58,733 nucleotides of DNA. It comes from Aerococcus sp. (GTDB lineage: Bacteria > Bacillota > Bacilli > Lactobacillales > Aerococcaceae). The stretch spans positions 1 through 58,733 of the forward strand of contig JAUMZE010000008.1 of assembly GCA_030528285.1 (NCBI GenBank). The letters run 5' to 3'. A program made the translations under genes and the position numbers. Positions 35,907 to 44,677 of the stretch are shown here, piece by piece. The notes below the pieces were generated by a model that was given only the letters and a program-made list of their open reading frames with translations, had not been told where the DNA came from and did no database searches. Positions within the stretch are counted from its first letter, which is position 1. Each line of letters begins with the position of its first letter.

Positions 35907-36851
35907 TTAGTGTTTGCGTGGGGTTTTCGATAATCCCTTCATTTTTGGGGTATGTTGTTTCGATTGTTGATAGTGCTTGAGTAATTCGCCCGTCGCATTC
36001 ATGCGATTAGCCATGGACGATTTAGCGTGTCCAGGGGTGAAGGGCGTTTGCGTTTGTGTGTCGGAATCTGTCATATCAACAAAAATTGCATCGCCCAAAT
36101 TCGTTGGACGTCCCATAATCGATGGTTTCTGTGTTTTGGGGGTCGTCGTTGATTTAGTTACGTCTATTTGTATTTCTTCTGTTGCTTCACTAGGCGTTTG
36201 GCTGTTTTTCTTTGCTTGATACTCAGCAACGGATTCCGCCTCTCCTGCAGTCACATTCGCTTGGTCCTCTATTGCAGATGAGGAATCCGCCTTCTCTTCA
36301 GCCACTAGCGCCGTTTGTTTTGCTTCCGCTTCAGGAGCAGGTGCCATTTCTTCTTCTGTGGTTGTTTCAGTTACCGGCGTCGTTTCTTCTTCTGCTTCAG
36401 GTGCAGGCGCTTCCTTTATATCCGGTTTCGATGTGGATACTGCCGCTGTTTCAGGTGCTTCAACTTCCTTTGTCGTTGGTGCTGCCTCGGTCTGTCCGTT
36501 CTCTTTTTCTTCCAGCTGTTCTTGGAGCGTTTGATTTTCTTCTTTTAGTGCTTGGAACTGATCTTTGAGGTGATCCAATGCCTCACGCAAACGTTCATTC
36601 TCCTTGTGCGCGCGCTGTTCGCTGTAATACAAATCGTAATGCGCCACTTTCAGTTCCAGCAGTTCAGAGGTAATATTCATCCCCACTAATAAGGCGAGAT
36701 TCTCCGTCGAACCGCTTGGATACTGCCGACTTGCCTCATCTAACCACTGATTGAACTGTTCGGTCACCCGATTCATATGTGTCGTTTCCTTGTCCGAAAC
36801 AATGGAAAACTTCTTTCCGCAAATTTTTGCCTGATAGCGCTTCTTAGCCAT
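35907..36851 (-). CDS. ZapA-like division protein with a long acidic disordered tail
   Basis: The first 90-100 residues match ZapA: YQAKICGKKFSIVSDKETTHMNRVTEQFNQWL, then ALLVGMNITSELLELKVAH, followed by a coiled coil (ENERLREALDHLKDQFQALKEENQTLQEQLEE). ZapA bundles FtsZ filaments. This protein is 314 residues, about three times the normal size. Residues 115-230 are almost entirely Glu, Ala, Pro and Thr, and the end is basic (KMKGLSKTPRKH). The extension is unlike known ZapA and may tether it to another partner, but that is inference. It is the first gene before cvpA. Confidence 0.78.
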   Translation of the reverse strand: MAKKRYQAKICGKKFSIVSDKETTHMNRVTEQFNQWLDEASRQYPSGSTENLALLVGMNITSELLELKVAHYDLYYSEQRAHKENERLREALDHLKDQFQALKEENQTLQEQLEEKENGQTEAAPTTKEVEAPETAAVSTSKPDIKEAPAPEAEEETTPVTETTTEEEMAPAPEAEAKQTALVAEEKADSSSAIEDQANVTAGEAESVAEYQAKKNSQTPSEATEEIQIDVTKSTTTPKTQKPSIMGRPTNLGDAIFVDMTDSDTQTQTPFTPGHAKSSMANRMNATGELLKHYQQSKQHTPKMKGLSKTPRKH

Positions 36852-37011
36852 GAACGATTTGCACTCACTTTCCTCATTATGATCTCTCTCATTCTATCAT
36901 GGCACGCCCGGAGTGACTAGACTGGCGCACGATCTCTCAACATTGCATTGGATTTTCACGAGATAAAGATGAATTTTACTCTCTTTTACTAGCATTTACT
37001 ACATTTTAATC

Positions 37012-37040
37012 TTGCATGCGGACGAGATTCGGTGTACGAT
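37012..37040 (+). promoter_or_regulatory. promoter of the lysine riboswitch leader
   Basis: TTGCAT (37012-37017) and TACGAT (37035-37040) are separated by 17 nt. The start would fall about 10 nt before the aptamer. Confidence 0.6.
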
Positions 37041-37058
37041 GGTTAACAACTAAATGAA

Positions 37059-37213
37059 GTAGGATAGAGGTCGCAAGTGACAAGAGTAGTTCGCGCGAGG
37101 ATACCGCCTGGCGAACGAAAGGGGATCTTGCCGAAATGTTAGTGAGGGACGGTAGCTGAATAAACCTCACTGATGTTGGGGATAAGCAGAAGATGTTTAT
37201 CACTGTCATATAC
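37059..37213 (+). promoter_or_regulatory. lysine riboswitch (L-box)
   Basis: The conserved lysine aptamer segments appear in order: GATAGAGGTCGC at 37063, AGAGTAG, CGCGAGGATA, GAAAGGGGATCTTGCCGAA, GTTGGGGATAAGCAGAAGAT, and ACTGTCATATAC closing the P1 helix. A terminator and the ABC transporter genes follow, so lysine should switch off uptake. Confidence 0.9.
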
Positions 37214-37274
37214 TATGGTGTATGAAGCGCTGTCTCGGTTATTTTATACATGATTTTAACCAGTCAATCTGGCG

Positions 37275-37311
37275 AACTCTATCCTTTATTTATTAGGGAT
37301 AGAGTTTTTTT
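37275..37311 (+). terminator. riboswitch-controlled terminator
   Basis: AACTCTATCC and GGGATAGAGTT pair around an AT-rich loop and run straight into seven T. It lies between the lysine aptamer and the transporter start and is the likely expression platform. Confidence 0.85.
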
Positions 37312-37329
37312 GATGTTTAGGAGGAAATT

Positions 37330-38955
37330 ATGAGTAAAGTAACCAAATGGCTGTGCGGGCTATTCGCCCTCTTCCTGGTGCTTTGTTGGTCCCAACCACA
37401 AGTAGTCGCCGAAGAAGCCACGCCAAAAATCCAAGTTGATATGAATGTGCTGAACCAGGATCTCGCAACGCCCGGCGTTCTGCGCGTTGGGATGGAGGCC
37501 AACTATAGCCCATTCAACTGGTCGCAGCCGGACGACTCGAACGGTGCCGAACCGATCGCCAATTCCACAGGTGAATATGCGAACGGCTATGACGTCCAGG
37601 TCGCCAAACAGCTCGCCCAAGCGCTCGGGTTGAAATTAGAAATTATGAAGATCGAATGGGACGGTCTCCCACCTGCCCTTCAATCCGGCAAAATCGATGC
37701 CATTATCGCTGGGATGTCGCCAACTCCTGAACGAATCAAACAGATCGATTTCTCTGATTACTACTACCACTCCGATATCGTGCTCGTCGTGAAGAAAGAT
37801 GGTCCTTACGCAAAGGCGACCTCCCTGAATGATTTCCGCCACGCGAAAGTCACCGGTCAGCTCAACACCCTCCACTACGACTTGATCGACCAAATTCCTG
37901 AAGTCAACAAACAAACGGCGATGGATACCTTTAGTTCTATGGTTGAAGCTGTGAAAACTGGAAAAGTCGATGCCTATATCTCCGAACGTGCGGGTGGGCA
38001 AGCTGCCACCGCCGCTAACCCAACCTTGACGGCGATTCAATTCGAGCCAGGCAAGGGTTTTGATCTCAAGAATACCGATCCATCTATTGCGGTCGGTGTC
38101 CGTAAAGGTTCCCCTCTCCGTCAATACGCTAACGAATACCTGAAGACCTTCGATAAACAGCATCAAGATCAATTGATGAATAAGATGGTGGATCTGAATC
38201 AACAGGACCAACAACAAGGTTTCTGGGGACAGGTGGCGTCCATCTGGCAACACTACCACAAGCAATTTCTGCGTGGGGCGGGGAACACCATGCTGATTGC
38301 GCTCGTCTCAACCTTTCTCGGGTTTGTGATTGGTTTGATTATCGCAATTTACCGCTCTCTCCCAATCAAACGCGCCCACAATCCACTGGGGTATGGAGTA
38401 TTCAAGCTGTTTGATTTCCTGATGATGGCTTATATTGAGATTTTCCGTGGAACGCCAATGATGGTACAGTCCATGCTGATCTTCTACGGGACGAAGCAGT
38501 TCTTCAACCTCGACATGCCTGCCTTCACCGCCGCCTTCTTCATCGTGTCTCTGAACTCCGGAGCCTATCTCGCTGAAATTATCCGCGGGGGTATTACCGG
38601 GGTGGATGATGGCCAATATGAAGGAGCCAAAGCGATCGGGATGTCCCACTTCCAAACGATGACCTATGTGGTGATTCCTCAGGTGATCAAGAGTACCCTC
38701 CCTGCGATTGGAAATGAGCTCGTCATGAACATCAAGGATACCTCTGTGTTGAACGTGATCGCGGTGACCGAACTCTTCTTCGCATCGAAATCCGCAGCAG
38801 GTTCGACCTATATGACGTTCCAGACGTACTTCATTACCTGTGTGATCTACTTCATCTTGACGTTCATCACAACGCGTGTCCTGAACCTGATCGAAAAACG
38901 GATGCAGGGCGCCGATAATTATCAAGTGGCTAACCAGTCCATAGAAGGAGAATAG
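37330..38955 (+). CDS. lysine-type ABC transporter, fused binding protein and permease
   Basis: A 541-residue fusion. A signal peptide ([18 protein letters not shown]) is followed by a solute-binding domain of the amino-acid type ([54 protein letters not shown]). A membrane permease domain comes next ([19 protein letters not shown], the EAA-like segment [38 protein letters not shown]). Fused proteins of this GlnPH type bring the substrate directly to the channel. A lysine riboswitch upstream makes lysine the likely substrate. GGAGGAAATT precedes the ATG. The ATPase gene follows after 2 nt. Confidence 0.9.
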   Translation: MSKVTKWLCGLFALFLVLCWSQPQVVAEEATPKIQVDMNVLNQDLATPGVLRVGMEANYSPFNWSQPDDSNGAEPIANSTGEYANGYDVQVAKQLAQALGLKLEIMKIEWDGLPPALQSGKIDAIIAGMSPTPERIKQIDFSDYYYHSDIVLVVKKDGPYAKATSLNDFRHAKVTGQLNTLHYDLIDQIPEVNKQTAMDTFSSMVEAVKTGKVDAYISERAGGQAATAANPTLTAIQFEPGKGFDLKNTDPSIAVGVRKGSPLRQYANEYLKTFDKQHQDQLMNKMVDLNQQDQQQGFWGQVASIWQHYHKQFLRGAGNTMLIALVSTFLGFVIGLIIAIYRSLPIKRAHNPLGYGVFKLFDFLMMAYIEIFRGTPMMVQSMLIFYGTKQFFNLDMPAFTAAFFIVSLNSGAYLAEIIRGGITGVDDGQYEGAKAIGMSHFQTMTYVVIPQVIKSTLPAIGNELVMNIKDTSVLNVIAVTELFFASKSAAGSTYMTFQTYFITCVIYFILTFITTRVLNLIEKRMQGADNYQVANQSIEGE

Positions 38956-38957
38956 TT

Positions 38958-39707
38958 ATGACACAAATTGATCCATTGCTCTCCATCCAGCATCTCGAGA
39001 AATCATTTGGTGATCATGAGGTGCTCAAGGATATTAATATCGATGTCACATCCAAAGAAGTCATCAGTATCGTCGGGTCATCCGGTTCCGGAAAATCGAC
39101 CCTGCTCCGCTGTTTGAACCTCCTGGAAACACCAACAAATGGCGTGATCCAGTTCCACCAACAGAACATCCTCGAGAAAGGGTTCGATACCAACCACTAC
39201 CGTAGCAAGGTCGGCATGGTGTTCCAGCAGTTTAATCTGTTCGAGAATATGAACGTCCTCGATAATTGCGTGATTGGGCAGATCAAAATCCTCAAGCGCT
39301 CCAAACAAGAAGCCAGAGAGATTGCCCTCAATCACCTCGAACGGGTCGGGATGGCGGACTACATTAACGCCCTCCCGCGTCAGCTCTCCGGTGGGCAGAA
39401 GCAGCGAGTCGCCATTGCGCGCGCTGTGTCGATGGATCCGGAAATGTTGCTATTTGACGAACCTACCTCTGCTCTGGATCCGGAAATGGTCGGCGAAGTA
39501 TTGAATGTTATGAGTGACCTCGCTAAACAGGGCCTCACAATGATTGTTGTGACCCACGAAATGGATTTCGCCCATGAAGCATCCAGCCGGGTGATCTTCA
39601 TGAATGACGGATACATCGTTGAAGAAGGAACCCCCGAAGAAGTTATCGATCATCCCAAAGAAGAACGGACCAAAGCCTTCTTATTCCATTACCACAAAGG
39701 ACGTTAA
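38958..39707 (+). CDS. amino-acid ABC transporter ATP-binding protein
   Basis: The nucleotide-binding partner of the upstream fusion protein. 249 residues with Walker [12 protein letters not shown], the Q-loop [15 protein letters not shown], signature [13 protein letters not shown], Walker [15 protein letters not shown] and the H-loop [11 protein letters not shown]. It starts 2 nt after the permease stop. It belongs to the polar amino-acid uptake class and should power lysine import. Confidence 0.93.
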   Translation: MTQIDPLLSIQHLEKSFGDHEVLKDINIDVTSKEVISIVGSSGSGKSTLLRCLNLLETPTNGVIQFHQQNILEKGFDTNHYRSKVGMVFQQFNLFENMNVLDNCVIGQIKILKRSKQEAREIALNHLERVGMADYINALPRQLSGGQKQRVAIARAVSMDPEMLLFDEPTSALDPEMVGEVLNVMSDLAKQGLTMIVVTHEMDFAHEASSRVIFMNDGYIVEEGTPEEVIDHPKEERTKAFLFHYHKGR

Positions 39708-39718
39708 TCGATCCAAAC

Positions 39719-39768
39719 CAAAAACTGCTCGCAAGTTCCTCCACGCTGAGGACTTACGAACAGTTTTT
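39719..39768. terminator. terminator between the lysine transporter and the DUF368 gene
   Basis: AAAAACTG, CGCAAGT and CCTC pair with GAGG, ACTTACG and CAGTTTTT in one long stem. A T run follows on the plus strand, and an A run at the other side makes it usable from both directions. The genes converge here. Confidence 0.8.
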
Positions 39769-39789
39769 ATTATGTCATTAAGTTTAAAT

Positions 39790-40671
39790 TTAATCTCTAG
39801 AGTATTTGGATTCGATCCCCGCGAACCAGAGCGAGAAGAGAATCCCACCGATGAACATGACTAAGGCGATGAGTACAGCCGGCATCAAGCTCAAATTCAT
39901 CAATTGGAGCTGTTCCCCGGAGAAGGCCGGCATCACCACGGTTGGGAAAATCGCAACAGAGGATCCAACCACCGTCCCTAAAATAAAGTGATACATCCGG
40001 CTGTAGAAGTGGTCGAACAACCAAGAAGCCACTTTGGCGAGGAGGAGGACACAGAGCACCCCACCGAGCCCGAGCGGAATGATCACGCCAACATCAAATG
40101 ACGCAATCCCGGCAGACATCGGTTCATATAGCCCGAGATAAATCAGGAAGTTAGAAGGACTCATCCCTGGCACAATCACACCCAACCCAACGAGCGCCCC
40201 GGAGAGCACCCAGCTGAACAGACTTGGCGCCACATCGCTCAGGAAATTATCGCCCATCACCATTAGGACAAACAACGCCACCGCGGTAATCCCCATGATG
40301 AGCCAATCCATATTGTCGCGCCCTTTCTTGCCGGCTTCACGGAATAGAGAGGGGAACGTCCCCACCACAAATCCGATGAACAAGCAGGTAAACAGCCCTT
40401 CATACGCGCCGAATGCCTTCTCCACGAAGAAGGAAAAAATCACAATTCCAATAATAAAACCGATCCCCACCGGAATGAAGTATTGCATATTTTTCCAGAA
40501 ATCTTTCGTGATATGACTGAAGAACGCTAATACCTTATCATAAATGCCGAAGATCACCGCGAGCACTCCACCAGATAAGCCCGGCAGAATCCCCCCGATC
40601 CCGATGAGCGCCCCCTTGACGACGCGGATCAGCCAATCGGTTAACGGACTTAGCTCAGTTGTGTGATTCAC
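39790..40671 (-). CDS. DUF368 family membrane protein
   Basis: A 293-residue polytopic membrane protein with eight or more hydrophobic segments. It has the DUF368 signature at the start (VKGALIGIGGILPGLSGGVLAVIFGIYDKVLAFF) and a related repeat (VGLGVIVPGMSPSNFLIYLGLYEPM). DUF368 proteins belong to the DedA-independent polyprenyl-phosphate/phospholipid flippase discussion (PopT group), so undecaprenyl-phosphate recycling is possible. I regard that as family-level knowledge, not proven here. A single gene. Confidence 0.85.
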   Translation of the reverse strand: MNHTTELSPLTDWLIRVVKGALIGIGGILPGLSGGVLAVIFGIYDKVLAFFSHITKDFWKNMQYFIPVGIGFIIGIVIFSFFVEKAFGAYEGLFTCLFIGFVVGTFPSLFREAGKKGRDNMDWLIMGITAVALFVLMVMGDNFLSDVAPSLFSWVLSGALVGLGVIVPGMSPSNFLIYLGLYEPMSAGIASFDVGVIIPLGLGGVLCVLLLAKVASWLFDHFYSRMYHFILGTVVGSSVAIFPTVVMPAFSGEQLQLMNLSLMPAVLIALVMFIGGILFSLWFAGIESKYSRD

Positions 40672-40882
40672 ATTAATTCCTCCTTATATAAACGATGCTT
40701 TCATGTTTTATTTTCACAGTCAGAGCTAATTATAACAAGAAACCCCCGATTGTCTTTATAAAAAAGATTTAAAGGTCATTAATGGGATTCAAAGACCGCT
40801 GAGTTTAAGATAAAAAGTATAAGCAAACAATCTAGCTCTTGTTTATTATCAATCACTGAAGCAAATCATTTGCCCCCCGTTT

Positions 40883-40896
40883 TGTAAGCGCTATGA
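40883..40896. promoter_or_regulatory. candidate cre site over the small membrane-protein promoter
   Basis: TGTAAGCGCTATGA matches the CcpA consensus TGWAANCGNTNWCA at all but one position. It overlaps a possible promoter (TTTGTA or TTGTAA, then TATAGA at 15-16 nt) upstream of the ORF at 40950. The rest of 40672-40880 shows nothing identifiable beyond the start region of the DUF368 gene. Confidence 0.5.
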
Positions 40897-40949
40897 TTTG
40901 GTTATAGAAAAGGTTCATTAGCCAACACAATAGAAATGAGTGGATGTTA

Positions 40950-41090
40950 ATGACGAAAGAAAAGAAGAAAGATATCATACTCTGGATCGTTACACTGACC
41001 ATCGCAACCATTACTTATCCTTGGGTAGAGCCCTATATTGGTCCTTATATTTATGGAGCGTTGGATGCGATTGCGAGTCTGTTTCAGTAG
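40950..41090 (+). CDS. small membrane protein, 46 residues
   Basis: A short ORF reading MTKEKKKDIILWIVTLTIAT, then a Pro-Tyr-rich stretch YPWVEPYIGPYIYGALDAI and a short end. A basic N-terminus is followed by one membrane helix and a repeated PYI motif. Ribosome binding is weak (GAGTGGA). It resembles the broken ORF immediately downstream (shared PY..PY..L pattern), which supports both being real genes that arose by duplication. No known family recognised. Confidence 0.5.
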   Translation: MTKEKKKDIILWIVTLTIATITYPWVEPYIGPYIYGALDAIASLFQ

Positions 41091-41145
41091 CGATCTAGGA
41101 GGAAGTCATCTCCTTACCACTCGATGCAGCTAAGAAAGCGAGCGG

Positions 41146-41333
41146 ATGTCCATGGATGAAGACAAACCACTATCACACAAAGAAGCAAAGCAACAGCGTA
41201 AAGAACATCTAAAACTCTTCGCATTGGCGGTCTTTGTAGGGTGTTTGTGATCCCACCATTGCGACCGTACCTCTATCCCTATCTCTCCGCAATATTAGAT
41301 ATCCTCTCCCATTTTTTCAATAGCCTGTTGTAG
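41146..41333 (+). pseudogene. frameshifted paralogue of the small membrane protein
   Basis: An ORF beginning MSMDEDKPLSHKEAKQQRKE and LKLFALAVFVG stops early at CL. Shifting one frame near 41240 gives VFVIPPLRPYLYPYLSAILD and SHFFNSLL before a stop at 41331. The full reading would have a charged N-terminus, one membrane helix and the PYLYPYL motif, as in the upstream neighbour. A one-base change in a GT/T-rich run explains the break. Confidence 0.5.
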
Positions 41334-41356
41334 TCAAAAGAAAATACTAGATACAT

Positions 41357-41389
41357 AAAAAACCAGCTGCTTATTGAACAGCTGGTTTG
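41357..41389 (-). terminator. terminator of the LemA-DUF2207 operon
   Basis: AACCAGCTG and CAGCTGGTT pair around an eight-base loop and are followed on the minus strand by six T. It lies just past the DUF2207 gene. Confidence 0.85.
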
Positions 41390-41408
41390 CTCTCTATTGA
41401 TAAATTCA

Positions 41409-43205
41409 TTAGCGAGCGCCGCCACCGAAGCCCCCGCCGAATGAACCGCCACCCCCGCCGAAGCTCGTACCACCGCCAAAGCCTGCACTCGAATGCGGGG
41501 AGGATTGGGTGGTGGTTGCTCCGATGTAAGATTGGTTCATGATATTGGACCACAGATAGTAATCCAGGATACTGAAGCGTGGCGTTAAGATCATGGATTG
41601 CTCCACGAAATTGGGATTGAGCGTTTTAAAGGTTTCAGCGACTTCATCAGCAATCCCGAGTGCAGCCGCCTGAATCAAGAGGCGATCCCAGAGTTTGACC
41701 TCATTCGCCCCGCGTTCATTCACCAAGGAGTAATCCTTCAAGTAATTGTAGAAACGCACCATCTGGTCGCGCGTCTCAAGCCCAGAATCACTCAATGGAT
41801 AATCAATCGCTTCATCTGCCCACTGCCGCAAAGTTTTCTTCTTGGAGATCTTGAGTGTCGCGGACCACCCAGCATCATCCAGAACGTCTCGGGAATGCTG
41901 GTTGATATTGGTGACGTAATTGATTAATGGACGCTGATGCTCCTCCATGTAGCGTTGGAGTTGTTTCTCCGTCAACAAGCCGTCCTTGCCTTTAACGCGC
42001 ATGGCTTCTGTTAGCAGTTCCCAAACTGGTTCTACCTGCTCCAGCTGAACGTCTACATCCATATTCAAACGCAAAGCCGGTTTTCCTTTTTTGTCTTCGG
42101 TGAGGATAATGCGTCCGTCGCGTACGAGCACCAACATTGCCACCGCGAAATAATTCTCCTTCACGTGATCAACGTCTAGATCCACCAAGAACTGATAACC
42201 TGAGAAGACGTCCGGTGTCGGCCATTCTCGCGCATATTCGTCACGGAGGCGTTTACTCTGGTGTTTGAGGGATGGATAATATTGAGCTTTGCCGCGCCGA
42301 CGCATCCGCTGCTGGTGCTGGTAACTAATGGTCGCAATGATCGCCCCACCGATGAATACGATCCCAACACAAATTATCGCAAAGATCCCCAAGCGCTCCG
42401 TCGTACTCATCGGTTTCTCGCCACCATTCAGGATCGTGTCGCGCTGGGTGTAATCTTCCCAGTTATAACTACTCCCCTTGAACGCACTCTTGGCATAATC
42501 ATCGAACGATCCCTCGACCTTGAGTGGCTGGGTGAAGGTGTGGTTCGGGATATGAATCAGGAGCACACCTTTCCCATCCTTCGTCAAGGGCCCATTCGAT
42601 TGGGCGTGAATCTCCCCATTGGTAAAACTCGTCTCGCCCTTAAAACCAAATCCCCAAACATTATAGTGCTGGTCAGCGAACATAGCACCCACATCACTCT
42701 TCACTGTGATGTTGATTTGTTGGGGTGGGACAGCGAGGCCTTCATTGATGAACTGCCAAAAAATCATTTGATCACTCGTCGTCTGCATCACAAACGGCGT
42801 AATGGTGTAGGTCACCTCATATTGGTGACGCCCATATTCAGTAATCCCCCAGTTGAGTTCTTCCTCATCGTTATAACCGTACGTGCCAGCTTTTTCTTCA
42901 AAGGAATCATCGACATCCCAATCATCGTTATAAGTCAGCGCTTTGCCGCCCATTTTAACGGTGTAATTGGAGAGTTTCTGCTCACCCTCTAACTTCAGGG
43001 GTTTGTAGATTTCAGTCCCCTCCTTGGTGGTCATATCCCATACCTCGCTCAGGGTGGCACTGCCGTCTTTGTGAAGGGTTACGGTGACAGAAATTTGATG
43101 AATGGTCTGATCCACCGCTGCCAAGGCGTCGGTATGCGGGATCAATAAGAGCAGGAGTAACAATGGCCCTATGATCCACCAGCGACGCCAATTCGTGTGC
43201 GTCAT
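41409..43205 (-). CDS. DUF2207 membrane protein
   Basis: About 598 residues. A signal peptide (WWIIGPLLLLLLLIPHTDALA) is followed by an extracellular beta-rich DUF2207 domain (VTVTLHKDGSATLSEVWDM). One membrane helix lies near 270-292 (LGIFAIICVGIVFIGGAII), then a cytoplasmic domain and a Gly-rich end (GGGTSFGGGGGSFGGGFGGG). Function unknown. It is paired with a lemA gene, a partnership seen in many Firmicutes. The start is the ATG after GAGAGGGG; a TTG two codons earlier is possible. Confidence 0.82.
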   Translation of the reverse strand: MTHTNWRRWWIIGPLLLLLLLIPHTDALAAVDQTIHQISVTVTLHKDGSATLSEVWDMTTKEGTEIYKPLKLEGEQKLSNYTVKMGGKALTYNDDWDVDDSFEEKAGTYGYNDEEELNWGITEYGRHQYEVTYTITPFVMQTTSDQMIFWQFINEGLAVPPQQINITVKSDVGAMFADQHYNVWGFGFKGETSFTNGEIHAQSNGPLTKDGKGVLLIHIPNHTFTQPLKVEGSFDDYAKSAFKGSSYNWEDYTQRDTILNGGEKPMSTTERLGIFAIICVGIVFIGGAIIATISYQHQQRMRRRGKAQYYPSLKHQSKRLRDEYAREWPTPDVFSGYQFLVDLDVDHVKENYFAVAMLVLVRDGRIILTEDKKGKPALRLNMDVDVQLEQVEPVWELLTEAMRVKGKDGLLTEKQLQRYMEEHQRPLINYVTNINQHSRDVLDDAGWSATLKISKKKTLRQWADEAIDYPLSDSGLETRDQMVRFYNYLKDYSLVNERGANEVKLWDRLLIQAAALGIADEVAETFKTLNPNFVEQSMILTPRFSILDYYLWSNIMNQSYIGATTTQSSPHSSAGFGGGTSFGGGGGSFGGGFGGGAR

Positions 43206-43248
43206 CGTCAATGCCCCTCTCTATTGGCAACATAAATGTTCGCTAATC

Positions 43249-43788
43249 CTACTCCCATGTCGGCATCTCTGTTTTTTCAGCGGTATTCTTGAAGTAATCC
43301 TTCTCTGTAAAGCCACCCATGCCCGCAATGATGGAGTTCGGGAAAACTTTGATCTGACGGTTGAAGCGGGTCACCGTATCGTTATAGATCATCCGCGATT
43401 CCCGCACATTGTTTTCGTATTGGTTCACGCTGGTCATGGTTTGTTGGTAGATCGTGCTGGCTTTGAGGTCTGGATATTGTTCTACCACAATGTCCAAGTT
43501 GCGCATCGCCTGAGTGAATGCGCTCTGGTCCTTCTCGATGTCCTGAACAGAAGCATCGCGACTCACATTGCCGGAGCGTTCGCGGACAATCTGGGTCAAG
43601 GTTTCAAACTCGTGCGATTGGTAACTCTTAGTTGCCTGAATGAGGTTCGTCAGTGCGTCCCAGCGCGATTCCACCTGAGCGGCAATCTGCGCCATCGCAT
43701 TCGCTACCCGTTCGTTGCTGCCGATGAGTTGGTTGTAGGCACTGATGCCCCAGAGCACCAGTAATACGATAATAATTAATACAATCAT
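43249..43788 (-). CDS. lemA: LemA family membrane protein
   Basis: A 179-residue protein with an N-terminal membrane helix (MIVLIIIVLLVLWGISAYN) and an external four-helix bundle. Typical LemA sequence is present: QLIGSNERVANAMAQIAAQVESRWDALTNLIQATKSY and NTVTRFNRQ-like NDTVTRFNRQIKVFPNSIIAGM. Function is unknown in general. It comes first in the operon with DUF2207, with the DUF2207 start about 43 nt downstream, implying a shared role at the membrane. Confidence 0.9.
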   Translation of the reverse strand: MIVLIIIVLLVLWGISAYNQLIGSNERVANAMAQIAAQVESRWDALTNLIQATKSYQSHEFETLTQIVRERSGNVSRDASVQDIEKDQSAFTQAMRNLDIVVEQYPDLKASTIYQQTMTSVNQYENNVRESRMIYNDTVTRFNRQIKVFPNSIIAGMGGFTEKDYFKNTAEKTEMPTWE

Positions 43789-43821
43789 TTTTCTTCCTCC
43801 TCTATGATTAGCTATAGATAC

Positions 43822-44520
43822 TTATTCTTCGGGTTGATTTGTTAATCGGTCAATCGATTGGATCGTGAGTTGGTCACCTTGAACGCTGAATCGTACATTG
43901 TAATCCCCGTAACTCACCCCAAAGAGTCGTCCGTCTGTGCGTTCGCGGGCGGGTCTGGGGTCCTGCGTGAGAATCTCCACCAATGCGGTATGATCCGCCT
44001 CACTCAGCATAGATATGTCCACGTCCGGCGCAAACTGCACTTTTAGCGTTGGGAATGGGACCGACTGGATGAACCCTGCATCCGCCTCCGGAAAGGCATC
44101 TGCTTCGGGTGAATAGGGTTTAATGTCGTAAATCGGAGTGCCATCGAGTAAATCGAGTCCCTTCACCCGAAGAGCTTGTTTGCCGTCTTCAGTAGTAATA
44201 ACACCTAGGAGTTCCACGGTGGTGAGTCCTAAGCGATTGGGGCGAAATGGCGAACGTGTCGCAAATACCCCGCGGCGTTCCTTCCCACCAAGACGTGGCG
44301 GACGCACAGTGGTTTTTAGATTTTTTGAGCGAACCTTGGAGAAGCCCCAAATCAGCCACAAGCGTTCAAATTCCTCAATACCCCGGATATAATCGGCATT
44401 CTGGTAATCGTCGGTAAAGATAATGCGTCCCGTGACATGCGGGGTATACACACCCTGACGCGGGATCCCAAATTTTTCATGAAAAGGTGTTTCGACGTAC
44501 GCAACTGGCGTAATATCCAT
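43822..44520 (-). CDS. trmO: tRNA t6A37 N6-methyltransferase TrmO
   Basis: A 232-residue TsaA/TrmO protein that methylates threonylcarbamoyladenosine at position 37 of certain tRNAs using SAM. The N-terminal beta-barrel has AYVETPFHEKFGIPRQGVY and GIEEFERLWLIWGFSK. The conserved GVFATRSPFRPNRLGLTTVEL and LRVKGLDLLDGTPIYDIKPY are complete. The C-terminal part is of normal length. A single gene with an upstream AAGGAGG-type site. Confidence 0.9.
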   Translation of the reverse strand: MDITPVAYVETPFHEKFGIPRQGVYTPHVTGRIIFTDDYQNADYIRGIEEFERLWLIWGFSKVRSKNLKTTVRPPRLGGKERRGVFATRSPFRPNRLGLTTVELLGVITTEDGKQALRVKGLDLLDGTPIYDIKPYSPEADAFPEADAGFIQSVPFPTLKVQFAPDVDISMLSEADHTALVEILTQDPRPARERTDGRLFGVSYGDYNVRFSVQGDQLTIQSIDRLTNQPEE

Positions 44521-44609
44521 CGCGCTGCCTCCTTCTTAATATTTATTAATTCTAGTGTACCTTATTCGCCCGTTATTGAACATAGAAACCGATGATACCG
44601 ATTTCGTAT

Positions 44610-44647
44610 AAAAAATCCCGCTCGCTATGACTGACACAGCAAACGGG
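44610..44647 (-). terminator. terminator after the Ser/Thr-rich lipoprotein gene
   Basis: On the minus strand CCCGTTTGCT pairs with AGCGAGCGGG around an 11-base loop and is followed by six T. It lies about 30 nt past the lipoprotein stop. Confidence 0.75.
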
Positions 44648-44677
44648 CAATCATCTGTTTTCAATTAAAGCACGGGT

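Noticed and set aside
6344-36851. Prophage or mobile element in the central region
   Set aside because: The genes are conserved housekeeping neighbours in typical order. xerD is the chromosomal dimer-resolution recombinase and not an integrase with attachment sites.
38308-38925. Long minus-strand ORF antisense to the lysine transporter permease
   Set aside because: A shadow of codon bias in the permease gene: His/Asp-rich low-complexity composition and no start signal.
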